Below, piece by piece: positions 54,317-64,000 of a stretch of DNA of 64,000 bases. The translations under genes and the position numbers were made by a program. This DNA is from Charina bottae. Its lineage: Eukaryota > Chordata > Lepidosauria > Squamata > Charinaidae. Within the stretch, counting starts at the first letter, position 1. Each line of letters opens with the position of its first letter. The DNA is taken from NCBI GenBank assembly GCA_023362775.1, contig JALMGJ010000025.1, forward strand, positions 10,207,501-10,271,500, written 5' to 3'. The notes below the pieces were generated by a model. That model was not told where the DNA came from. It saw only the letters and a list, made by a program, of their open reading frames with translations, and made no database searches.

Positions 54317-56292
54317 ATCATGGGGAAGCCAGCAGGAAGTCAGAAGTCACTCCCAATCTCACTGCTTTTTTGCCCACCTGTGGTCATTTTGTTCCTCTGT
54401 TTAAGTAAGGAAATATCTCTGAAACAATGACCCAATGTGTCATGGGATGTCTAGTTATTATTATTATTGGTTATTTTGCTGTTAGTATGATGTTCTACTA
54501 TCAATCAGATTTTATGAAATTCTAAATGTAAGTTATTTTATATAATAGTTGTAGCCATTGGGGCTTGTAATCTTTTGGGGGATATGCTGAGTTCTGAAAT
54601 GCATAGAAAGTTATCAAATAAATAAATTCATTAAACCAACATGCCTCCTTTGGCATCACACACCTTGACAAGCAGTTTATTTTATTTTGCATTTATACTG
54701 ATCCAAAGAGATGGGTGCTTCTGCCAATTTCTTTTTTTAACAAGATCATAATTTTACTGTCCTGGCTCAGGATTTTATGTTCTTAATTGCTTTTAGTTGT
54801 TTTGCGTAGTTTTACATTGTTCATTTTTAGTGCTTATACTTCCAGCACACTCATTTTTGTATGTATTCTAATCTTGGACTGCAACCATAAATATTTATTT
54901 TGATTTGATTTGAAACTGTGCAGAAAAAAAATTGTACAAATGTTCAGGTGTGTATCCTTTTTCTAATGTGCACTCCCTCTGCAAGCATTTTAAAAAAAAA
55001 AACAGTACATGTATTTTCATGCATACTTTCCAACTGGTAAATCACCAAACTCTCCAAGTGCTGATTTTTCAGATCCTTCTATGTGTTCAAAAGATCCAAG
55101 TGGATGTTTTGATAGAAAAGTTTTGGTGTCAGCCACATCTGCAGACTTGGAGGAAACCAGTGTTGTAGTCCAAGTTCCACCTCTTGGGAGCCTGTGTGCA
55201 ACATTGCAATGCCCACAGAAGAGGTGTGTGGCTTGCACTGTAAGGCCACCATGCTGCTGTTATCAGCCTAAACCCCCCCCCTCCCAACCTTTGCCTCCCT
55301 GTAGAAGCCGCTGTCTGATAAGCCAATTCTTCATCCCTTCCTAATGATTACTTATACATTATGAAACGTGCATAGTTGGAGTCCTTCAGACATTTCAGTT
55401 AGCTACTTCATCAAATGAATATATCACTATTTCATAGTTTTGCATTTTGAAGGCAACATGGCTATTACTGTGTTCTTTCTAAATATATTCAGGTCTCAAG
55501 ATGTGAGCACATACCGAGATGCACTTTCCGACTTCAGGCATATCAATCTAATTTGTCACTAACTTTTTAGCTATGTGATTTAATGCTGCCTTTGACTCCT
55601 TTTCCTGGTTGTTGCTTGATTATTGATTTCCCCTCTCCCCTTTTATTTGTTCAGAGCAAGAATTTGTGCTCAGTACTATGAACAAGGAAAAAGCTATATT
55701 TGCCCCTGGAATCACCTGCCATCATTTTAGAATCTCTCTGATTTAATCACTTTATACCATAAATTTGGGGAGTGATAGTTAATGATTTATCATCACCTGT
55801 TACTGTCAAGTAATAGTATACTGTGTCTTTCATCTTCTTCCATGATGACATTTAAGCTCCTGCTTTAGGCTGCCTGCAAGGGTTCTGCTGCTGTCCTGTA
55901 TAGATCTAGTAAACATTTTAGGTGTGCATATCCATTGTTTTAGTTAACTACATTATACAATCCCACCTTGCTCTTTTGCAAAACCTGCTTAGATGCTCCT
56001 TACTTTTTCTTCTTACCTATGCTGCAAGTTGTTCTAAATATATCCTAGGGGTTATAAATTGCTTGACAATTCAAATAAAAAGCATTCTAATTCTGTTTTT
56101 CCATACTATTTAAATTATTCCCCCTATTTTTGTGGGGGGGATTTCATCATGTCAGGAATTCTACCAAAATTATATATTATCAAATAATACCAATTATTGA
56201 GTTTTTTTCCCTGACAGATTTGTTATCATTTCAAAATTGTATTTCGAAGTCCAGTAGGCAATTTACCTTTCCACTTCTCAATGTGATCTCCT
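54317..56292. other. unique AT-rich sequence
   Basis: No gene or element recognised. The 111-codon frame at 55009-55344 has a Cys/Pro-rich end but no motif, no splice context and an opposite-strand frame of similar length, so I do not call it. A C-run lies at 55271-55280. Confidence 0.4.
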
Positions 56293-56482
56293 TGTTTGTT
56301 GTTTATTCGTTCAGTCGCTTCCGACTCTTCGTGGCTTTATGGACCAGCCCACGCCAGAGCTTCCTGTCAGCCATCGTCATCTCCAGCTCCCCCACGGTCG
56401 AGTCCGTCACCTCCAGAATATCATTCATCCATCTTGCCCTTGGTTGGCCCCTCTTCCTTTTGCCTTCCACTTTCCCTAGCAT
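56293..56482 (-). mobile_element. Bov-B (RTE) LINE 3' end
   Basis: In reverse orientation, the C-terminus of the Bov-B ORF ('MLGKVEGKRKRGQPRARW' start, 'KSRKRLNE' end on the minus strand) with the AATAAACAACAAAC-type terminus at 56295-56310. Nearly intact over its last 60 codons. Confidence 0.88.
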
Positions 56483-57229
56483 CAATATCAAAATCAAAAA
56501 ATAAAAAAGTAACAAAAAATAAAAAAAATCAAGAAAATAACAAACAAACTCTTGTTTGTTAGATGCCAGATTTAGGATATAAATCTGACAGATTAGGTCC
56601 TTTTAATCAAAACAGTAAGCCATGTTTTACTTTTTTGTAACTTTTATCAGAGTCTCTGGGAGGGGTTAAATAATTATTTGATCATTTTGCCTCCTGCATA
56701 TCCTGTTCTGTTACTTGGTGATACAAATGACTTTATTGCAAACACTGCAGTTATTTTGATAACAGCAAGGATGGTGGATTCTAAAACTCTTTCCAATTTT
56801 TAGTTTACTTAAGTACAGTTTTACTTTTATTCTCTAAATTTTAGAAAACTAGAATTTAATATAGTAGAAAGTAGTTACAAAGTTATTGGAATTTACTTCA
56901 GAATTTTTGCTGACACATCAATTTAATTGTGAGGTCTGTTGACTGGATCAATCAATCACATTGATGTTTTGTTCTGTTTTGTTTTGTTCTGTTTTGTTTC
57001 CTTTTTGTAACATGAAACTTTATAATAACCATATGGTCACTTTACATTCTTCAGGCTGATAGAAAAAAAAAAATAGCGTAGCTACAGAAAAGTGAAATTC
57101 AGAAATAAAGTAAAAAAGTAAAACATTAAAAAAAAACTTCAAGGAGGAACTTTCAGTAGCTCATTTTTCCCTTCCATTGTCCTTAGCCACCAATCACTAT
57201 TTACGTATTTGTACTTTTCTTGAGACAGT
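56483..57229. other. unique AT-rich sequence
   Basis: A TTTTG/TTCTG run lies at 56970-57006. No element recognised. Confidence 0.4.
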
Positions 57230-57940
57230 GGAGATTGTTCCGTATATTTATAGACTACTGTAATGCACTCTACATGGGGCTACCCTTGAAAAATATCCAG
57301 AAGCTACAGTTGATGCAGAATGCAGCCACGCGGGCCATCTTAGGTGTCCCAAGGAGGGCACATGTAACGCCTTTGTTATGCAAGCTGCACTGGGTCCCAG
57401 TTTGCTTTCCGGGTCCAATTCAAGGTGTTGGTTATAACCTTTAAAGCCCTACATGGCATGGGGCCAGGTTATCTGAGGGACCGTCTCATCCCCATTACAT
57501 CGACACGTCCTACCCGATCATGCAGAGAGGGCATGCTCCAGATCCCTTCCGTAAAGGAATTCCATCTGGGGGGGGGTGTCACGGAAGTGGGCCTTCTCTG
57601 CAGTAGCTCCTACCCTTTGGAACATTCTTCCCCCAGAGATAAGACAGGCCCCCTCGCTCCTGGATTTCCAGAAAAAATTAAAAACCTGATTATGCCAACT
57701 TGCCTGGAGTGGGAAGGAAAAGGGTCACACCTGGGGATGGCTAGTCTCCTAGGATTGTGCTAGATAACTTTATACCCATGTTAGAGAACCACCAGCCACT
57801 TGGATTTTATTATATTTTATATTTATTGTCTGTTTATATTGTATTTTAATGATGTTTTATTGTAAACTGCCCAGAGTCCCTCCTTGGGGGTGAGATGGGC
57901 AGTGATAAAAATTTAATAAATAAATAAATAAAATAAATAT
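57230..57940 (+). mobile_element. CR1 LINE 3' end, well preserved
   Basis: Open frame 57220-57444 with 'IDYCNALYMGLPLKNIQKL' and 'NAATRAILGVPRRAHVTPLL', then after a one-base frame change (about 57415) 'VITFKALHGMGPGYLRDRL'. The C-terminal block 'FPEKIKNL' follows at about 57660-57690. The UTR ends 'cagagtccctccttgggggt', then 'gggcagtgataaaaatttaa' and TAAA units. 5' truncated. Confidence 0.9.
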
Positions 57941-58227
57941 TTATTTAAATAATTTCATCTGATATTTTTAAATGAATCTCTTTAACTTTTTTCTTAAAAA
58001 TCTCTAAACCTGCCTTGCCATGTAAATGTGATGCATCATGTGCAAGGGAGTCATTTCTCCTTGAATTTAGTTAAACTTTTATTATGAATATATACAATTA
58101 GTTTTGTCATCACTGTGTATTTTCCAATTTGCGTCTCCCATCCTTGTATTTTCTCCAGGGTTTCACTTTTCCAATGTTTTGCCAAATTACTTCCTGACAC
58201 TGTCAGCATGTATCTTAGTAGACTGTG
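57941..58227. other. unique sequence
   Basis: No feature seen. Confidence 0.4.
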
Positions 58228-58306
58228 ATAGTTTTTTTATTTATTTTTTTATTTATGTTTCAATTTATATACCGCTCCATCTCCCCGCAAGGGAACTCTG
58301 GGCGGT
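58228..58306 (-). mobile_element. CR1 3' tail fragment, reverse
   Basis: TTTATTT tail, then 'ccgctccatctccccgcaag' and 'aactctgggcggtt', the reverse of the usual CR1 terminus. Confidence 0.72.
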
Positions 58307-60150
58307 TAGTTTTCATTTATGCTCTCTGAAATTGATTGATGTTGTGCCATCTGCCACATAAATTTTCTCCATGATGATCTGTCCCCAATCTGGTCTTCTA
58401 GGTCTTCCAACATGAGTAAAAAATATCTGTGGTTTCAATCAAATTTAATTTTTAAAATTTTCTGAATGTTTTGGTGCATTTCTTTCCAATACCTTTTCCC
58501 CCCATAACCACTACATGTGGTAGAATGTCCCTTCTTTCTTTCTTTCTTTTTTTGTTTCCTATCCATGTCAGGTCTCAGGACTGTCACCAACCTTTACATG
58601 CACTTTTTAGATTTTGCAAAATTTGAATAGGAATATTGTATCTAGAAGGAAGTTATTCATTGCTGCCAAGCTAAATTTATGACTTCCTTCTACCTAAATG
58701 AGGGCTCTAAATTCTGGGAGTTATAGTTCCAATACATCTGGAGACACCAGGCAGAGGAAAGCTAAGAGAAGCTACTGAAGTTCAGGCTGAAATGGTTTCC
58801 TTTCTCGGTAACCTCAACCTCAAACAACTAAGGTGACTCTTATTGACATACGTTGAGCTCATCTCATTTCTGTCTTTAAACATTAATTATACTGAATGGA
58901 TAAAGAAGTTTATTTCCTATAGCCTGTTTGTGAAACAGGAGCAGAAATATGTTCCTGGAGCTGATGCTATTGTTGTTGTTGTTGTTGTTCATATACAGCT
59001 CATATAGCTGATGCTATAGGGTCACATAATTATGTTTCCATATAACCTTGCAGGGTGCAAAGCAAGCTGAAGAAGTCCCACACATTTCACTATACTGTAC
59101 ATTTAATATAGCAGCTAAGGCATCTAAAATCTGGACCCTCAATTGCATCTACGTGGCCCAATCCTACCATTCTCTGATCTTAGTCTGATCAAAAATCTCT
59201 GAAGATATTCAAACTTTAGAACCTGTAATACAGTTATCATCCAGAAAGAAGACATGTACTTTTTGCTTTGGTATGAGCTGAGATGTTTGTCAGGATCTTG
59301 AACCACATGAAGAACATTACTTGAATTCAGATGAACAGAGGTAACAACTCCTTTTCAGATTTGGAAGTCAGATTGGATAGAGGAAGTGATGAGGTGGTAG
59401 GATGTGCAAATCAAGAGGGAAGGACCAGCAAGCATACATTCATTAAAAACGTGCAAAGAAATCTCAGTCAGGAGAGAGTGACCTTGAGCTAACTGCTCTT
59501 CATTAAATATAACTCATAGGGATTTTATGAGGCTACCATGGGGGCAGTGGAAACTGTATATATTGTATTGCTGTGTATTTCTTGGAGGAGAGGCAGGATA
59601 TAGAAATATATAAAACTTGAATAATATTCTAACCAACTGCCTTCTAAGCCATCAAACGGGTACCTTTTTCAGTCATCCTACCTTAGAGTACTTTTAACTA
59701 GCCATGTCTGGGATTGAGATTTGAATTTCTGGCATTCAAAGCATGTGCAATGACCTCTCAGATTAATGGTAGCTGTTATAGCTGTTTGGAAAGGTTGAAT
59801 GCTATGCCTGTCAGAAGGCATAGATACTGGCGCTTTTCTCAGATTTAAATTCAGATGGGACAGCTACCTCATGGACATCTATTCACAATAAGAGTAAATG
59901 CAAGGGTAGAATTACCCTTATCCACAATATTTATGGATCCACCTTGGCTTGGCTTAATTACCTGAATTATTCAACATTGTATAAATATCTTTCACCCACC
60001 AAGCAAGGTTGTACTGATTACTGTAGTAAACAATCTTGTTCATCAGGTGAAAAGGAAAAAAGGAAAAAGGAAAAACACAAAGAACAACCCATCCACCCCC
60101 ACCCAGCAACAATTATATTTAGCATTGTATGGAGCAGACAGTCAAAACAA
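58307..60150. other. unique sequence with SINE-tail remnant
   Basis: At 58335-58420 there are phrases like those at 5876-5964 ('gccatctgccacataaattt', 'ccatgatgatctgtcc'), a possible SINE tail. A short GTT run lies at 58968-58988. Otherwise nothing recognised. Confidence 0.35.
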
Positions 60151-60260
60151 GCTGCTGCTGCTGCTTCTCCTTCTCCTCCTTCTCCTCCTTCTCCTTCTCC
60201 TTCCTCTTCCTCTTCCTCTTCCTCTTCCTCTTCCTCTTCCTCTTCCTCTTCCTCCTCTTC
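60151..60260. repeat. (CTT)n/(CTTCCT)n pyrimidine microsatellite
   Basis: CTG units, then CTTCTC and CTTCCT units over about 105 bp. It explains the poly-Ser, poly-Leu and poly-Glu frames. Confidence 0.96.
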
Positions 60261-60735
60261 GCATCTGAATACAATTATCTTGAAGGAGGCCTCTGGATCT
60301 GCAAGGCTCTGGGCAGACTTGGCTTGTGGCACAGGAAATTAAAAAGTTAACAACACATGCAGAATGTAAAATGAAAGCCCTTACACAATCTGAGCAATTG
60401 ATAGGAATCTTTCTGAACAGGGCAAGGCTTCATTTCTCCTTCCCCCTGCCCCCACCCTGCACTTGCATTAATTATGCATTTAGAGCTTATTAATTATGCA
60501 TGAAGAATGATGAAGGTAGATAAAGACTGAACTTGACTGTTTGCCGTAGCTGTGTATCTTCAGGTACAGAGGATCTGTGGTCATAAATATTGGGAAGGAT
60601 TACCAGAGCAATTTAATTTCTCAGCCATGGGGATTGATATCTCACTACACAATATTTGGAATGGGCAAAAGTAGGTTATTTTTGACCATTATGATGTCAC
60701 TAGGTATGTTTTTAAATTGTTGACAGTTTGGTATG
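60261..60735. other. unique sequence
   Basis: An 'attaattatgcat' word is repeated at 60468-60480 and 60489-60501. Nothing else noted. Confidence 0.4.
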
Positions 60736-60863
60736 GGGCTATCATATCCGGGCTACAAAAATTCAACTGACACTGAGATGGCAGCAGAATGTTCAGGTTT
60801 TCTGTATCTCTAGTACCATCTAGTGGTCATCTGTATTTTTGCAGATCAAATATGGTAATCCTA
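60736..60863. mobile_element. palindromic MITE, family P, copy 3
   Basis: The left half 'ggggctatcatatccgggct' pairs with the right half 'agatcaaatatggtaatcct'. The inner phrase 'ctagtggtcatctgtatttt' corresponds to 'ctaatggtcatccagatttt' in copy 1 at 39505-39630. Diverged. Confidence 0.6.
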
Positions 60864-61049
60864 ATTTGGTGCCATTTATATAACTGTGATAGACTTCACC
60901 CACATCAAATCCCAACTCCAGTATTTCATATTCAAAAGAATAATTCTACAATAGGGAACTTTGTATGCACAGTAGACAAGCAATTTAAAAGATCAGGAAA
61001 AGGCAGGGGCATTAAGGAAGGAAGTCTTATTGCTTTCTCCTAGTGAATA
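60864..61049. other. unique sequence
   Basis: No feature seen. Confidence 0.4.
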
Positions 61050-61235
61050 AAATCAGTTTCTAGTCCCACCTTAGGCACAAAGCCGGCTGGGTGACCTTGG
61101 GCCAGTACGTCTCTCTCAGCCCTAGGAAGGAGGCAAGGGCAAACCACTTCTGAAAAACCTTGCCAAGAAAACTGCAGGGACTTCTCCAGGCAGTCTCCAA
61201 GAATTGGACATGATTGAACGGATTAAAAAAAAAAT
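61050..61235 (+). mobile_element. type B SINE, head truncated
   Basis: It begins at the B-box region ('cagtttctagtcccacctta'), then core 'gtgaccttgggccagtacgt', middle 'gcaaaccacttctgaaaaac', and tail 'gaattggacatgattgaacg' plus A-run. The tail resembles a Bov-B end. Confidence 0.8.
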
Positions 61236-63960
61236 CACTTCACTGCATTTATTCTATGTCCAGGTAAGGGTGCTCAAATTCTGTGGGCCTTTTGCTGCTT
61301 TATAGTGAGTAAATTGGGATGCTGCAGTAAAAAAAAATATCTGCAGAGTGCTGCTAAATCAAGCGATTCTCCTTCTCCACAAGTATTCAGATATCAAACA
61401 TGTGTTATTAGGTACTGTTGTAGGCGCACAAAGTAAAAGAGAATTTTGCAAAAGTATAAGATTGCCTATTGCATAATCTTTAACAAGACTTTCATCTCTA
61501 CTTTCCCTTTCTCTTCCATATTTAAGATATCAAATTGTATCATATTAAAAAAATGCAAAATTTGCTGTTGCATGACTTGTCATATTTGTAGTAAGTGGTT
61601 ATCTTTTGCCTCCTAGCAAAAGTCGGAAGATGGATTTTAAAATGATTGTATATCTTGGTTAATGCAGCCATCTTTCTTTCTTTGCAACTCCAGCATTTTA
61701 TTTATTTTATTTTCTAGAAGTCTGCTTAAATTACCTTGACATACTTTTAATTCCATTCAATTACAGATTTGTTATTTCTTTAATTAGTGTACAATCAAAC
61801 CTCTAAATAAAAGCAAATGCCAAAAGTTTCCCAAACTTAAGCTTGTCAAGTAATATTTATTTATAACTTTTTCCCCAGTCTCAAGATTTGCTGATTGAAG
61901 TCAGTGGCTATGAAGCAGATGTACCTTTTAGAAGCAGAAAGAAGTTCAGTTAGCAAGAGGCCACACTGATATGCCCCAGTCAAGGGCATTTAGCACAGGT
62001 CACTCAGAAATGTGACATTCCATTGTCATTCTGGGGTTGAGTAGAATCCATAGATAATCAGTTTTCCAGAGTTCTTAAGAAGTGGACTCATTGCCCACAC
62101 TACTCTGGTATTGATGCAGGTACTTTGCTCTCCACTGAAACAATGGAGGGAAATTAGGAGGAGGGGATACTGCAGAAATTTTCACCAAAACCTGGTTTCC
62201 CCACTTCTTGCTTCCAGGAATTTGGAACTGAACTATTATCTGACACCTCACTTCCCTAGCCTTTTATTCACAAAGCAACATTTAGTACACTGGGACAATT
62301 GTATCTATCTTAATCAGTCATAACCATGCCTTTGGATTCTACTCCTGTGAATGTTCTACCTTTATTTTAGTAGATTGTACTGGATATTAAATGGTGATGT
62401 TAGGCAGCAGGACTCAACAGAGTATTTTTATTTAGCCACAGAGTGGCATTTTATTAAAGAAGCACATTATTAAATCCCTTGCTACAGAGATAATTTTACT
62501 TCTGAACTTCATTGAGACATATTCTAAAGGAGGGAGGAAAGGGAAGAGCAAAAGTGTTTCATTCAAATCCAAACATCTTTTATTCTGGATATAACATATT
62601 TGATGTAACAACTTATCACTTTGCTTTAAACAAATCAGATGTAGATTGGAGAAATTGAAGCATCATTATAATTGTTTCCAGCCAATCTTTTTAATATGAC
62701 CTCCATTTTTATTATTTTATATAAAAGATGCTCTCTGAGAAGCTAATTAGACTATGGTACAGGCAGAAATGGTACATGGAAATCTTTGAAAAATAACCAA
62801 AAAGGATGGGGATATTGCACCTTTATTCCTGTAATTAATTATTTTTTAATGGATGACACAGATCAAATATGACTTCTTTTCTGAAAAAAAAGTTTCTTCA
62901 TTTGACTTTTATAGGAAATATAATCAGGGTGAAGGAAGAAAGTTCCTTTTGTATTTCAGGCATGTGAATTAAAGAGTAGCAGATAATGTTTAAAATAATA
63001 TAATATATATTTAGAAGGGGAAAAAAGAAATATACCAGGAGATACAAGAATAGGGAACATATTCTTGGTTCTTCTATCCCACATTCCATGTCATCAGTAT
63101 AAAAGAGAGAAAGTAGGAAGTTACACAGGTAAGGCATTTTTTTCTATTTCTGATTTAAAAAAAATCCCATCCACCATTCTTAGTCCATGGAAATCTTTCT
63201 TTTCCCTGCTAAATTTCAGAATTGTTAGTAGGTATGACACAGTGAAAGTCTGCTTCCCATCAGAGACTCTGTGGCTAACAATACAAATTCTCAGCAGGAA
63301 AGGATAGTACTTGGTGGTTCCAGATCACCTGGAGCTACTGCATCACTTGTCACCATTTAACTCAGGGTTTCAGTTTTGTTCTGGCCTTTTTACAATTTAT
63401 ATTTGAAATGAATAAAAATTAAATCTAATCAACACAATTGCTCTCCAATCATATACTCAATCCTGTTCTCCTTTTCTCATCTTCAACATTACAATTTTCA
63501 GGAGCCACATCTGGCTCCAGAGCCTCAGATTATGCATTTCTAATATAAGATCTTGCAATGGGATATCAACAAAGGAGTCTGGAAAATCAGCACAGCTCAA
63601 CTTGCCTTTTTATTTAGTTGTGCAAGGACGGATTTACTTTTGCTCCTTCATTGTATTGGTTGCCTATGTAAGATATGCTCCAAGACCTATTTAAAAAAAA
63701 CACCTCTTAACAAAATCATAGACTCAGAGTTTGGATCTTTGGACCAAGGGGCTTCAAATCACTTCCTTCCCCCATATAATCAATAACAAACCTTATTAGA
63801 AGAGCCTATCTAGTTTTCCTGCTTTAGGATCCAGGACATATCTGAAGAATGAAGTGGTGATGATCCCAATCAATAAAGCTCCATAGTACTCTTCCTTGCT
63901 TTCCTTTCATTGCTGGCTCGACTCCTTGATTAGTTTTCTCCTTGCAAGTGAAAATGCCTT
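61236..63960. other. unique AT-rich sequence
   Basis: No repeat ends or coding motif recognised over about 2.7 kb. Frames 62111-62323, 62898-63307 and 63553-63786 lack motifs. Confidence 0.35.
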
Positions 63961-64000
63961 CGTTATTTATTTATTATTTAAATTTATATGACCGCCCATC
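63961..64000 (-). mobile_element. CR1 3' tail, runs off window
   Basis: TTTATT tail followed by 'atatgaccgcccatc', the reverse of a CR1 terminus. The LINE body should continue beyond the window end. Confidence 0.6.

Noticed and set aside
55009..55344. Cys/Pro-rich 111-codon frame
   Set aside because: Opposite-strand frames of similar length and no recognised domain; not enough to call a gene.
60018..60350. Poly-Glu, poly-Ser and poly-Leu frames
   Set aside because: Explained by the CTTCCT array.

Overview
The window is 64 kb of vertebrate nuclear DNA, AT-rich and full of repeats. I could not recognise any exon of a host protein-coding gene, any tRNA or rRNA gene, or any bacterial-type feature. 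Reading frames longer than 60 codons are either relics of transposable elements (a LINE reverse transcriptase, a hAT transposase, CR1, L1 and Bov-B fragments) or chance and microsatellite frames. The region reads as intergenic or deep-intronic sequence. The repeat mix points to a squamate reptile: many CR1-type LINE 3' ends, Bov-B (RTE) LINE ends, tRNA-headed SINEs with Bov-B-like tails (the Sauria-SINE design), an L1 fragment, several hAT and pogo-type MITEs, and long GATA and ATTCT arrays. The ATTCT array attached to a LINE-like 3' end is a pattern described for snakes, so a snake or close relative is my best guess. That is inference from repeat content only.

Layout. 0-5 kb: a CR1-like 3' end, a pogo-type MITE, an old CR1/L3 fragment, a CTGT/CTAT array, a hAT MITE with a perfect target duplication and a GC-rich foldback structure. 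5-8 kb: two CR1 3' ends in tandem, then unique sequence holding a perfect 31-bp hairpin. 8.6-11.2 kb: a degraded CR1 split by three later insertions. 11.8-14.5 kb: an L1 ORF2 fragment and two Bov-B ends head to head. 16.4-18.9 kb: a SINE, then a LINE with a nearly intact reverse transcriptase frame next to an (AT)n tract. 19-33 kb: mostly unique sequence with scattered SINEs, a 5S-derived SINE, a hAT MITE, a LINE fragment containing a 94-bp inverted duplication and a long GATA array. 33.0-35.3 kb: a complete but inactivated hAT transposon (about 2.25 kb) with its ends and target duplication. 37-42 kb: more CR1, SINE, Bov-B and MITE copies, partly nested. 44.1-46.1 kb: two further hAT MITEs of the 3.8-kb family flanking a near-perfect inverted duplication. 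47-64 kb: SINEs, large microsatellites, a likely solo LTR, CR1 ends and unique sequence.

No genes cooperate here. The interest lies in element biology and DNA structure: recent inverted duplications, hAT families sharing ends but not interiors, nested insertions that give relative ages, and SINEs that share a head but carry different tails. All family names come from sequence recognition without database searches; boundaries are reliable to the base only where a target duplication is quoted.
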